64,000 nt of DNA from Termitomyces sp. T153 (GCA_018296165.2 JACKQL020000067.1:1-64000), one strand, 5' to 3'; counted from the stretch's first letter, positions 10,991 to 22,304 are shown. Notes: a model not told the origin generated them from the sequence alone. A program made the numbers and translations.

Positions 10991-13900
10991 GAAACTAGAG
11001 CAAATGATTCAACAGGGTAAGATCTGTCATAATGCAGAAGGTAAAATCATTTTACTGTCTGGCACTATGATCTCCAATTATTTTGGCAAGCGACTATATA
11101 TTGAACACATCAAGAAATGGCACAGGCTTAACCCAGGACAAATCATTACAGGCAGACTCTTTTCCAATGCTAACCCAGACCCAGAGCAGGCAGCTATGCA
11201 GCAGTTGCTAATCCACAAGGTAATGCAACAGGACATTACTACAGGCCAAGCACTAAGCAAGGAAGAATGGATCAAGGCTTTGGAATGTGAACTCTTTGCA
11301 CTCAGGCAATCTGGCAAAAAGTTTGATGGTGTACAAGTCCCCCACGTGGCTTATCAACCAGCAAATGATACCCCAAAGGCAGCACCCTTGACTAGCAACA
11401 CCTTGGCAACTTCATCCCCTTCCAATTTGAGTCCAGCTCCTGCCACTAAGCCTGCAGACAAAGGCAAAGCACCTGAATGTACTGTTGCTAATGAACAACC
11501 TCCCATCACTAAGGAACCCATCACTCAGCCTCCCATCCACCTGTTTTCTGGCAATCCTGGTCACTATGTCCCTCCCACTAACAGGAATTTTGCTGCTCCC
11601 AACAGGTCTAACAATGGCACATATCAAACTATGCCACCCATATATAACATTGAGCAGTCCAAAGTGGTTTTTGAACAGGTTTTAAGCACAAAGGTTACAG
11701 TATTGGTTGGCAAACTTTGCTCAGTATCACAGGACATCAGAAATCATTTTAGGACAGCATTTATGCCCAAACAACTTGTAGATGCTAGCGCTAACACGGT
11801 ACAGGACCCCAGCAACATTTTTGAAGATATTTTGCTGACTTTTGCTATTGAAGGACCTCAGTTTTTGCTTGGATCCAACACTAATACCACTAACGGACTT
11901 ACTTCTGACAAAGCACCCTTTGCATCTGTTGACCCCATTGAAGCCTACATCAATTCACTACCCCATGGAGAAGAGCCTGTGGTGCTCACTGTCACTAAGG
12001 ATTCTCAGTCACTTCGCTCTGTCATGATGCTAATCAACAACAAAGAGGAAGTGGAATGCATACACAACAGTGGCTCTCAGATAATTTCAATGTCTGCAGA
12101 AATTGCTAGCGACCTTGGGCTATCCTATGACCCCAACATCATTTTGAACATGCAAAGTGCTAATGGTACTATGGATCAATCGCTAGGACTTGCTCAAAAT
12201 GTACCATGTACTATTGGCGACATTATGGTTTATCTCCAAATCCACATTTTACGATCTCCCACTTACAACATTCTCCTTGAATGCCCATTTGATGTTTTAA
12301 CTCAAAGTACGGTCAACATGCTTAGCAATGTCAAGACCACCATAACAATCACTGATCCCAACACTGGCCAACAGCACACTATCCCAACCTTTCCACATGG
12401 CAAATCAAAAAGAAACAACTGCCAAAATGTTTGCTTCAAAACTGAAGCACCCCATTGCTTTCACCACTGAAGGCATTGAAGAAGAAGATAGCAATATAGC
12501 AATCATTATCAGCTATGACCATTCAACTGGTCTAGTGACTTGTACAGCTTCTTGTGATTTGGACAAAGACATTTTACTTACTAATTCTGACACACAGACC
12601 AACCCCACTCTAGCATACCTTTATGCTACTGCTAGTAACCTTTCTGATTTGTCCTTTCCACCCCATTCTTATCTTGTCTCCACTGATATTCCTAATCCTT
12701 TGATTCTTGGACAGACTTTACCCCTTGGTACAAACGATACCAATGCTGCCCCCACCTATGTTAACATTCCATTCCCCACTCAGTTTGTTGCTAATGAACC
12801 TCCTAAGCAAAAAGGAGTACAAGTAAAGAAGAAGTACAAACCTGTTGCTATGAAGACCAAAACAGTTGCCAGCCATGTTAGTGAGGATTTCCAAATTGAG
12901 CGCCAGATTATCAGTGATCCACTAGCAACAATCCCTCTGCTCAACCCAAATCTGCCACCTTTTGTCCCAACAAAGCAATTCACTAGCGAATGACAAGAAA
13001 AACTTGTTAAGGACCATGACACAGGCTTCCTTACTAGCAAAAAATCAAGGTATTGGTCAACATGGTTGCCAAGCAGGAAAAAGCATTTGCTTGGGAAGAT
13101 TCTGAATGAGGAAGCTTGCGCCCCAACTTCTTCCCACCAGTATGCATACCGATGATACTTCATGTACCTTGGGTTTAGCACAATCATCTCATACCCCCAG
13201 GGCTAGAAAAGGAAGTATGTGAGATTATTTGCAACAAGATTAGTGCTGGCATCTATGAACCTTCAAACTCCACTTACTGCTTGCGATGGTTTTGTGTTCT
13301 CAAGAAGAATGGTAAGCTCAGGATTGTGCACAGCTTCAAGCCACTAAACCATGTCACCATTTGCCATTCTGGAGTACCACCTTCTCCAGACCATGTTGCT
13401 GAATCTTTTGCTGGATGCATCTGTGGCACCACTCTCAATCTCTACGTTGGCTACAACGAGCAACTTATTGACCCTGCCTCACATGACTTAATGACATTCC
13501 AGACTCTGTTCAGTGCCCTTCGCTTAGTGACCTTGCTGATGGGATGGACCAACTCTGTGCCTATATTTCACAATGACATTACCTTCATTTTGCAGCCAGA
13601 GATCCCCCATAACATGCTCAGCTTTATTAATGATGTTGGCGCTAAAGGACCCAAGGACTGGAAGATTGTTTAACAGTAAACTCACTAAGCATCCCTCTAA
13701 CCCAAACATTTGCCTAGCGCTATGGGAGTTCTTTGAACTTCTTAACAGGATTCTCCAGTGAATGAAATATTGCAATGGCACCTTCTCTGGTCACAAACTC
13801 ATTCATTGTGCCCCAACTTTCAAGATTCTAGGTCATATTTGCACTTCTAGCAGTTGAGTCCCTGACAAAAGTTGCTTAGCCCTAATCAAGCAGTGGGGCC

Positions 13901-16164
13901 CTTGCAAGTCACTATCAGAAGTCCAAGCTTTTCTAGGCACAGTTGGGGTACTTAGGATTTTTGTCAAGAACTTTGCCCACCAAACCAATAACTTAACGAA
14001 AGTTACTCATGTTGGCATCCCTTTTGAGTTCGGCCCTGACCAGATAAATGCTCAACGTGACCTTTTGAAAGCCTTACAAGATGCTAAGCCCCTAGTTCCT
14101 ATTGACTATGAATTGCCTGACCCTGTCATCTTAGCAGTTGACACTTCATATATAGCGGTCAGATATTACCTTTGCCAATGCGCTAACAACAATCGCAAAG
14201 AATGTTGCTACAACCACTTTGGATTGATCACACTTAACAACAGAGAGGCTAGATTCAGTCAGCCCAAGCTGGAACTCTATGGCCTTTATTGAGCGCTACA
14301 AGCTTTGCAGATGTACCTCATTGGCATTAGGAACCTCATCGTTGAAGTTGATGCTTGCTACATTAAGGGTATGCTTCAGAACCCTGACATCCAGCCCTCC
14401 ACTAGCATGAACTGCTGGATTATGGCAATTTTGATGTTTCACTTTGAGCTGGTTCACATCAAGGGAACTTTCCATGGCCCTGATGGTCTTTTGCAATGCC
14501 TGCCACAGCCTGGTGACCCTCCAGTTGACGATAGCAACAACTCCATTTATAACAATTGGATTGATTGCTTGCATGGGTTCATGCACCAAGTTCAGCTACC
14601 ACTACCGCTCCTTTGCCAAGTCTCCATGGCTTCCCATCACCTACCTCCTCTGGTCGAGTACCCTTATTCACAACCTTTAGCAACTTTTGCCAGCAACACA
14701 GACACTGCTCCATGATTAGCAACCAGCAACAATATCCAGCCTCTCCAAGATGACAGCAACACCACCTATAGCAACATGCCCCGTAGTACTAAAGCTATTG
14801 CTAGTGATGCCCATGTACTTCTAGTTGAGAAATGGCTTCATGATCTCACCAGACTCAATGGCCTTAGTGACAACAAGTATGCCACTTTTGTTTGCTATGC
14901 TTCTATGTTCTTCACTACAGGAGGCAAACTTTGGTGAAGAAGTTGAGATGGCGCTCACAAGCTATTCGTTTCCACCACCAGTTGCCTATGAGTCTTGAAG
15001 GCCATGCATGACAATTTAGGACATAGAGGTCTTTTGCTACTCACTCAGCCCTTCTAGAATGATTTTGGTGGCCTCAAGTTTGTGCTGATACTGTATGGTA
15101 CTTCCAGACTTACCACCTCTGCCAAGTATACCAGATGACCAAAGTTCTCATCCCGCCAACTGTCGCTATGCCAGCACCCTTGTTCAGCAAGATATATGTT
15201 GACACCATGTTTATGCTACCCTCCAATAAGTTCAAATATATCATTCAAGGATGTTGTTCACTAACTCATTACCCTGAGTTTTGTATGCTTACCAGAGAGA
15301 ACACCAAAGCTATCACTAAATGGCTATATGAGGACATTGTCTGTTGCTGGGGAGCACTTAGCAAAATTGTTACTGACAATGGACCTCCAATTTTGAAGGC
15401 AGTCACCTACTTGGCAAAGAAGTATAACTTGCACCACATCTGGATCTCTGGTTACAATAAGTGTGCCAACAGCATAGTCAAGTGACCCCACTTCAATGTT
15501 TGCCAAGCTCTCTTCAAAGTGGTTGATGGTGACCAGTCCAGTATGGAGTACTGCCACTTACTCTGTCTTTTGGTCAGAACATGTTACAGTTCACAAGCAA
15601 ATGGGTTGCTTCATAACAACTGGCACCCACCCTCTCCTGCCAGCTGACATAGTGGAAGTGACATATTTGCAACCGCTGCCAAACTCGCTATTGTTGACAA
15701 CTGACCTCATAGCCTGCTGAGCGATTGACCTACAATGTTGCCAAGAGGATCTCAACTGCCTTCACAGTAACGTCCTTAGTGCTCATTGCCTAGCCGCCAT
15801 TTGCTTTGAAGCAGAACATGCTGTTATGATCCATGATTACAATTTCAAAACAGGTGACCTCATACTGATGAGGAACACTAGAATTGAGGTAATGCATAAC
15901 AAGAAAATGAAGCCTTGTTACCTAGGCCCACTAGTGGTAATCTCTCGCAACCATGGAGGCACTTACATTTTTTGTGAACTAGATGGCTCAGTACTGCATT
16001 GCCCCATTGCCACCTTTTGTTTGGTCCCTTATTTCACTAGAGAACACATAACAGTGCCTGGCAATGCCTTTGACATTGACACCTTGCAGCTCAGAGAACT
16101 GGAGCAAACTGACCTTGTAGACGATGATAATACTGGTGATGCCACCAGTGAAGAAGAAAACTAA
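10989..16164 (+). pseudogene. Element B pol: protease, reverse transcriptase, RNase H, integrase, broken
   Basis: A 493-codon open frame (10989-12470) holds a linker and the aspartic protease region around 12045-12290, where the active-site motif reads NSGSQ in place of the expected DSGSQ. A second frame (12397-12993) overlaps it, indicating a frameshift. Reverse transcriptase lies at about 13200-13700 (LKKNGKLRIVHSFKPLN, then FIND where FIDD is expected). RNase H lies at about 14095-14475 (AVDTSYIAVRYYLCQ; REARFSQPKLELYGL). Integrase lies at about 14990-16164 (IYVDTMF, IVTDNGPP, then SIVK where the catalytic Glu is expected). Several internal stops are present. Most key changes fit G-to-A or C-to-T. 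Confidence 0.85.
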
Positions 16165-16235
16165 AAACTTACCTTTCACCAAGCCCTAGCAACTTTTCAT
16201 AACTCTGCCTCATTTCTCATTATTCTCATCCCTAC

Positions 16236-16256
16236 ATTTTGGAGCCCCTTAAGGGG
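16236..16256 (+). other. Hairpin between convergent pol and antisense gene of element B
   Basis: GGAGCCCCTTAAGGGGGCTA forms a short GC-rich stem (AGCCCC with GGGGCT). It lies about 80 bp after the end of pol and about 60 bp before the stop of the antisense gene, so between two convergent 3' ends. The preceding TTTTGGAGCCC also occurs at the primer-site candidate at 9754. A role in 3' end formation is inference. Confidence 0.3.
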
Positions 16257-16319
16257 GCTAGTCTGTGTCTATAATGCTAATAAAAAGAAGACAAAAGTAT
16301 ATACAGGAAGTGACTGTCA

Positions 16320-18346
16320 TTAGGCGTTGAGGTCAGTATCATTGTCAGGCACCTCCACCAGATCCTCCTTCTCCCAATCTCCCTCCCTGACATTGTTCTC
16401 CTCCTGCCAGGCCAGGAAGGCCTGACAGTCACGCTGATACCCCACCAGTGTTGCCAATGTTTGCTTGGTGACAGTGTACCGTGCTCATGCTGCTAACAAC
16501 TCCTCTCTTGCTGCCTCCAACTCCCTCTAGAACTGCTGTTCCATGCCTGCCACCCTCTCATCAAAATCCACTAGCAACATCACTGACATTAGTGGCATTG
16601 GCCAACCCAAGTCCTCGCCCAGCCACTCCAGTTCATCATTGCCAACCTGGCACAAGGGTGTGTTGCTCCAGGTCCCCTAGCAAAGCAGTGAGCGATCAAG
16701 AAGATAGCAAATAAGAATAACTTACTTGTCATTGAACCACGACCTCCTCAGCCCCTTTGTCCTCCTCCTTGTCCTCCTTGATGGTGACTGGAGTGGCCTC
16801 AAACTCCTCCTTGCCCTCAACCTCCATGTCACTTGCCTCCCACTCTGCCTCAGTAACCGCCACCAAGGAAGTTGTCTCCCTCATCTCCACATCTCCCTCA
16901 CCCTCCTCGCTAGTGACCATTCATAGTTGCTTAGTGCTAGTGACTGAAGCAGGACTTGCTGTTCATTTTTGTGCCAGAAGCACTTTGTCGTCGCTGTCAT
17001 TATTGTCGCCATTGTCACCACCATCCTCCTTGTTGCTCTCCACCAACTCCCTACTCTTCACCTTAGCGCTCCCACTACCTCCACTTGTTGCCTCCTCCTG
17101 TGATATCAGTAGGTTCAAGCTTGAGTGCTTGACCTTGATGGGTTCCCCTCTCTTTGCCAACTTCCTCTGTTGCTCTACAAAAACCCTTGCATTCCTTACC
17201 AACACCACCTTCATCACTATCCTCTTAGCGAACTTGCCGCCTGTGCTCCTCAATGAGCAGCCGCTGTGCAAACAGCTCTTCCTTATGCTGTCGCAATGAT
17301 AGCAGGGCTGGGCCCCCATTGGGTACCAGCAGCCCTCTGGGTCATTGTCAGCCCAGCAGTTGTCACACTGAAAAATTGTTAGTGACTAATTGAGAGACAA
17401 TCACTAAGTGCTTACCATTCCTTGCATGCACTTATACTCTTGTCACTTTTCTAGCAACACTGTTACTTTCCCCTTTGCCTTCTTCAGCACCACCCTGGCC
17501 TCCAACCTCATATCCACCACCATTGAGGCCTTTTGCCAACAAAGGAGTATAGCCAAGTGCTTGTCAGTAAAGGTTTCTTCAATTTGTTCCTGCAAAAGAA
17601 AAGTTAGCGATTGTTGCCAAGAATTAGTGAAAAAGAAAGACTTACCTCAATATCCTCACCCTCCTCTTCTCATGCCTTTCCCTTCCCTTTGTTCCTTGGG
17701 GTTGTCACCAATCTTGGTGATGTTGCCAATCCTCTAGCAACACCACCAGCCGCAGCCTTAGGAGTTGAGGGGCCCACCTCTTGAATGTCCCCACGATTTG
17801 CCATCTCCTTGCCCTCATGGCCCTTGCTCTGTTCCTCCCCCCTCACCACCACTAATGCACCTACTGGGTGCTGGAAGAAAAACTGGTCATTTGGTGACAA
17901 GTCTTCAAAGAGCTAATGTACCTTAGCAGTGTCACTAGCACTAGCGACTACTGGGGCACTTACTATCATTCCCATGGTCAGGTTGTCCATTAGGAACTCC
18001 AAGGAGGGATTGACAGGAGCCTAGCAAAAAGTGTTAAACCTGTTGCTAAGAAGAAGAAAAGAAGAGATGAACTTATGAAGTGAACATCAAATAGGCAAAC
18101 CCATTCCTCCCCCTTGTACTGCTCATAGAGCTAGTGACACTCCTTCTCAACAGTCGCCAACTCTGGCCACTCAACACTACTCCCTGCAGTCTTGAACCAC
18201 TGCAACCACATCTGGAAGATGGTGGTGACTGCCAAGCAAGGATCCTTCGTTAAAGATGCATGGGCCATGGCGAGTAGATGGTCGACCCAATTGAGGAAAG
18301 CATGGGCCATAGTGATTTTCTCAAGTTGAGAGGCAAGGTCGGCCAT
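16320..18346 (-). pseudogene. Antisense five-exon zinc-cluster gene of element B (broken by point mutations)
   Basis: On the minus strand five exons can be joined, each a multiple of three and each in phase 0: 18346-18077, 18020-17646, 17589-17416, 17367-16726 and 16676-16320. Together they code for about 605 residues. Exon 4 opens with a cysteine cluster C-x2-C-x8-C-x8-C-x2-C-x6-C (CDNC..CYHC..C), close to a Zn2Cys6 cluster, followed by a basic stretch and a long acidic Glu/Asp-rich region. The last exon ends with LATLVGYQRDCQAFLAWQ and an acidic tail. All later splice sites are GT-AG, but the first donor now reads AT. About seven internal stops are TAG or TGA, as expected from decayed CAG, CGA or TGG codons. 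An in-frame Met at 18466 could extend the N terminus. It converges on pol. I do not recognise the family beyond the cluster; a regulatory nucleic-acid-binding role is inference. Confidence 0.75.
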
Positions 18347-18511
18347 AGCAATAAGATCGAGATAGTAGTGGAGATTAGATGAGAGGAAAGTGGGGGTAAT
18401 GAAGTTCAAGCAATACTGCCAGCCATTTTTATTCAAAACTTTTTGGTGCACAGACCAAGCAATCAAACATGTAACTTTAGGGTTGACTGAGGACAGTCAA
18501 GATTTCAGTAT

Positions 18512-18520
18512 AGAGGAGGA
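18512..18520 (+). other. Polypurine tract of element B
   Basis: AGAGGAGGA directly abuts the 3' LTR start at 18521, as expected for the plus-strand primer. It confirms plus orientation. Confidence 0.7.
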
Positions 18521-19460
18521 TGATAAGCCCCAGTTGTTGCTGAGCACCATTTTTGGCATTTTGGACTCAGCAGCAGCTGACTACTTTGAATTTGGCACAA
18601 GTCATGACATTCAGCACACAGGGCCTAGCCCAAGGTCTGGACTGAAGCACAAGACTTTAGCAACCACAAGACTTATCAATTATGAGGAATATCACATAGA
18701 GCCTGGAACTGGGGCCTAGATCATCAAGGCCTAGACCTTTCCTAGCAACAATTATTAGCAACCCTAGCAATTCTGGTGACAAAAAGGCATTCTCTTACTA
18801 TATACGGACATATTACCAGATGCATACCTTTTTACTATCATTCCTCTTGTCAAATTTACCAACATACTTGAACAGCATTTACACTTCAGAGACTTTGCTT
18901 ATAGTTTTCACCTGATTACAGATTGATGCCTTGTATGGACCATAAACACATTGACAGATGCTGTCGCTAGTAGCAACTATTTGCTTACTTTCCCATACTA
19001 TACTTTGGAACCGTATAAATACTGCTTGTACATAGACACTTCATCATTGAACAACCCATCCAACAGAGAACTGACTTGGATAGATCCCCTCAAGCTGTGC
19101 TATCTATCTCTAAGCTTATCAGCTTGAGATTTCACTTTGCTTCTCTTGTTCCTCTATCACCATTGACGTTGGCTTAGCAACAAGCCTTATCAACTTCAAC
19201 CTTGACTTAGTGTGGTGCCAACTGCAGGTGCCTTTTTGTGTTATTTTGACTTAGCGACATTAGTGACTGCAGCTAGCGACCATTTCACTGACCTTTTCAA
19301 CTTCACCTTACAACACAACTTTTGCTCTCATTCTCTGGGACGGTTGCTGACTTGCCCTCAAACTATTAACTTCCTACTGCCAGCTACCCTATCTAGTGAC
19401 TAGTGTTAGGTCCTCTTTTTAGGTTTCCTGCATGGCACTAGGCAGCATAGGAGCACATCA
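18521..19460 (+). repeat. 3' LTR of element B
   Basis: 940 bp, TGATAAGCCCC...GCACATCA, the same length as the 5' LTR, with the TATAAATA core conserved. It is followed by the second CCAT of the target duplication at 19461-19464. Confidence 0.9.
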
Positions 19461-21120
19461 CCATGGTAGAGCAGGTGGTGTGAGTCAGAATGAAGTGTGC
19501 TTGTTTGCCATACAGGCCCACTACTACTATGATGGCATTGTAACCATGGGTATTGGGGAGTTCCACAATGAAGTTGACAGAGGCAACACTCCATTGCTCT
19601 GCAGAGATGAGTAGAGAGTGTAGCTGTCCAGAGGGGAGGCAGCACTGAGGCTTGGTCTAGAGGCAGAGATTGCATGTACTAGTGTAGGACCCAATATACT
19701 AGGACATCTGGGGCCACCAGTAATTCCATGAAACCAGCTCCAGCATTTTCCATCATCCAGGGTGCCCAGCAATCCAGGAGTCATGGTGTTGCTCTACAAT
19801 CCTCTAGCAGAGCTCTGAAACATTGGGCACATAGATACAATCCTGAAAAGTCAAGATTCCATCTCAGAGGGCTCATTTGTCTGCAGACCAATTTGGCACC
19901 TGTGGTACACCCTGATTTCAATGCCCTGGCTGCCTGAGTGACAAGTTCCTCCTGCTGACCATTCAAGTTGCTCTGCTGGATGTTCCAGAGGATGTCTGCC
20001 TCCGCTCCCTTAATAGCTAGACCTTCCATGGCCTGGATTGCAAACAATCTGAGCTGGAGGAGCATGGTGTTGCTATTGTCCTCCCCTCCAGTGCCATGGT
20101 CTGCTCTCTGGGACAGGGCATCCAGTTTTCTCATGCTCTAGCTGGGCTTGTAGTACAGCAAGAAGTCAAAGTTGGTTAGGTAGAGGGACCATTGGGCTTG
20201 TTGGCAATTGAGTTTCTTGGCTGTCTGGAAGTACTTGAGGTTCTTGTGATCAGTCCAGACCTCAAACTTGTGCCACGCACCTTTCAGAAAATGCCACCAT
20301 TCCTCAAATGACCAGATGTTTAGAAAATGCCACTATTCTTCAAACAACCAGATGATGGTCAGCATCTCCTTGTCATGGATCTTGTAGTTATGCTCCACTG
20401 TGTTCAGGCTCTTGGAGTAGAAGGCCACTGGATGCCACTTCCCATCTTCCAGGGACTGTTGCAAGAGAACTGTCCCAGTGGCAAAGTCAGAGCTGTCAGC
20501 TTTGACTCAGAAAGGAGAGTTGTTGTTTGGGAAGAGGAGAACAGGTCCAGAGGTAACTGTGTGCTTGAGAGTGCTGAAAGCTGTCTGCTCCAGAGACCCC
20601 CAGCTCCATGTAACATCCTTTCCAGTGAGATTAAATAGTGGGTAGGCATGATGCAAGAAGTCCTGGATGAATCTCCAGTAGAAGTTTGCAAAGCCTAGAA
20701 AGGCCTGCACCTCCTTCTTATTCTTGAGCTCCAGCCACTCTGCAACACCCACCACTTTCACTGGATCCATCTCCACTGTTCCATGTAAGATGATCAAGCC
20801 CAGATACTTGATCTAGGTCTGTTCAGACTCACACTTCTCCAGTTTGAGGTATAGCTGGTGCTTGTGGAGATGTTCCAAGACAAGGTGTGTGATCCAGTGG
20901 TGCTCCTCCAGCATCTTGGTGTAGATGAGGATGTTGTCGAGGTATATGCACACTACATCTTTGGCAATGAGGTCTTGGAAGATGTTGTTCATCATTGTCT
21001 GGAAGGTGGCTACACTATTGGTGAGTTCAAAGAACATGACAAGAGGTTCTCACAATCCCCAATTGGTCTGGAAGGTGGCCTTCCACTTGTCTCCCTCCTG
21101 GATGCACATGTTTTTATAGC
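19461..21120 (-). pseudogene. Element D (Gypsy): end of reverse transcriptase, RNase H and N-terminal integrase, broken
   Basis: On the minus strand from 21120 downward: GYKNMCIQEGDKWKATF and the MFFELTNSVATFQTMMN stretch of Gypsy reverse transcriptase, then an active site reading YLDN where YLDD is expected. Next comes the connection and RNase H region (20507-20797: NKKEVQAFLGFANFYWRFI). The start of integrase (PSGQLYSLL.., then VNFIVELPNTHGY) runs to the element B insertion point. Its continuation is at 8813-8127. The first part of pol and gag are missing: homology stops at 21120 in the middle of the reverse transcriptase, where LINE sequence of opposite orientation begins. Confidence 0.85.
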
Positions 21121-21124
21121 CTTC

Positions 21125-21482
21125 TGAACCTATATACTGCCCATGTGGCAAACCCTTCCAAACCTGCAAACACCTCATCAGGGAATGCCTGCAATATGAG
21201 GAATTCAGGGATATCCTGAAGATGTCAACTAAGACCTTAAAACTTGAAATGCTATTGGGTACAACAATTGGACTAGAGGCAATGGTGAAATTCCTCCACA
21301 AATCTGGAGTGTTTACCAAAATGGGAGAACCATGCATGACACCCTCAACACTGAAAGAAGATGACAAAGAAAACAATGAAAATGAGGAGAGGTGGTGGGA
21401 GAGGATGCAAGCCCACACAGAGGGGGCATATGGACCAGTCAAAGGAGAGGAAACAGAGGAGGAAGAAGGAGAGGAAGAGTGA
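21125..21482 (+). pseudogene. LINE (non-LTR retrotransposon) C-terminal fragment
   Basis: The plus strand reads a terminal cysteine-histidine knuckle (IYCPCGKPFQTCKHLIREC). A LEMLLGTTIGLEAMVKFLHKSGVFTKMG segment and an acidic ERWWERM tail follow, ending at the stop at 21480-21482. This layout matches the C-terminal end of basidiomycete Tad-like non-LTR elements as I recall it. It lacks the reverse transcriptase proper, as expected for a 5'-truncated LINE copy or a fragment cut by rearrangement. Confidence 0.6.
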
Positions 21483-22032
21483 AGAGAGAGAGGTGATAGA
21501 AGGTGAGAAGAAGGATCAGACAAAGAAAACTTGACTTTCAGCAACCATGAAGGAGGAGAGGAAAACTGATTGAGCCAAGGAAGTGATGTGCCTGCAGCAT
21601 GTCCAAAGATGCTCATGCATAGAGGCAACAACAAAGGAGGCAAAGAGAAAGAGAGAAGGAGATGAACCACCTTAATTTGCTATTTTTGACACAAGGAGAA
21701 TCCTCATGCTGAACCAGACAGACAACCAATCTTCTGCTTGGAGAAATGCCTGGATCACATGGGCAAACATTACCAATACATCTCATACACTAATAAATTC
21801 TACATTTGGAGTAGCATACATCTACTACCTACCCCTGCTTCTTAGCTCTGTAGTATAGCTTGCTGGCAGTAAAACTTCAAATCCATTCCATTCCATTCTT
21901 TGCATAGATAGTGATACCAGTACATAGATCTTTATCTGCCATCTAAGTATGACAATAATAAAGTTGTTCTTCCTCATCTGGCTGGCACTGAGGTGATCTT
22001 TGTCTGTCATCCTAGGTTGCACAACATAGCAT
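21483..22032. other. Spacer with no recognisable gene
   Basis: AG-rich then mixed sequence following the LINE stop codon. It could be LINE 3' untranslated sequence up to about 21700. I see no open frame with family motifs and no poly-A tract. Confidence 0.4.
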
Positions 22033-22165
22033 AATACAAAAGACCTAACCAAACAAAGTGAGGTTGGGTCTGGATCTCAGCATTGAATTTAACAAAATAC
22101 AGAGACCTAACTGAACAAAGTGAGGTTGGGTCTGGGTCTTAGCAAGAACTACAGTAGCTCGCATT
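22033..22165 (+). repeat. Two-copy version of the GAGGTTGGGTCTGG repeat with GTAGCTC end
   Basis: Two units of about 56 bp share CTAACCAAACAAAGTGAGG and GTTGGGTCTGG with the six-unit array at 46508-46857. They are followed by GCAAGAACTACAGTAGCTCG, a shortened form of the hairpin that closes the other array at 46858-46895. It lies about 140 bp upstream of the myosin start codon and marks the right edge of the transposon island. Confidence 0.7.
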
Positions 22166-22304
22166 ACATACATTATGTATTGATTGATGCAGAAATCAAA
22201 TATCGCAAGGGTGCAGCAGACTAGAGTGGAATTAGAATGTGACATACTTTCCGTCACAACAGGTGACAACACACTTCACTTGAATACTCCCCATCCTCCC
22301 CAGG

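Larger units (their letters stand above)
8814..19460 (+). mobile_element. Element B: full-length LTR retrotransposon inserted in element D
   Basis: This 10.6-kb element has two 940-bp LTRs with TG..CA ends, a 4-bp duplication, a primer-site candidate after the 5' LTR and a purine tract before the 3' LTR. In order it holds gag with a zinc knuckle, an aspartic protease, reverse transcriptase, RNase H, integrase, and then a long antisense multi-exon gene. The pol order RT-RNase H-integrase is that of Gypsy/Metaviridae. The reverse transcriptase active site is F-I-x-D rather than YxDD, a variant I associate with a common basidiomycete lineage. Stops, a frameshift and altered catalytic residues show that it is dead. 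Confidence 0.9.

Noticed and set aside
21050..21670. A 206-codon minus-strand open frame
   Set aside because: It runs from antisense LINE sequence into the tail of the Gypsy reverse transcriptase. The first part is the low-complexity complement of an acidic LINE tail.
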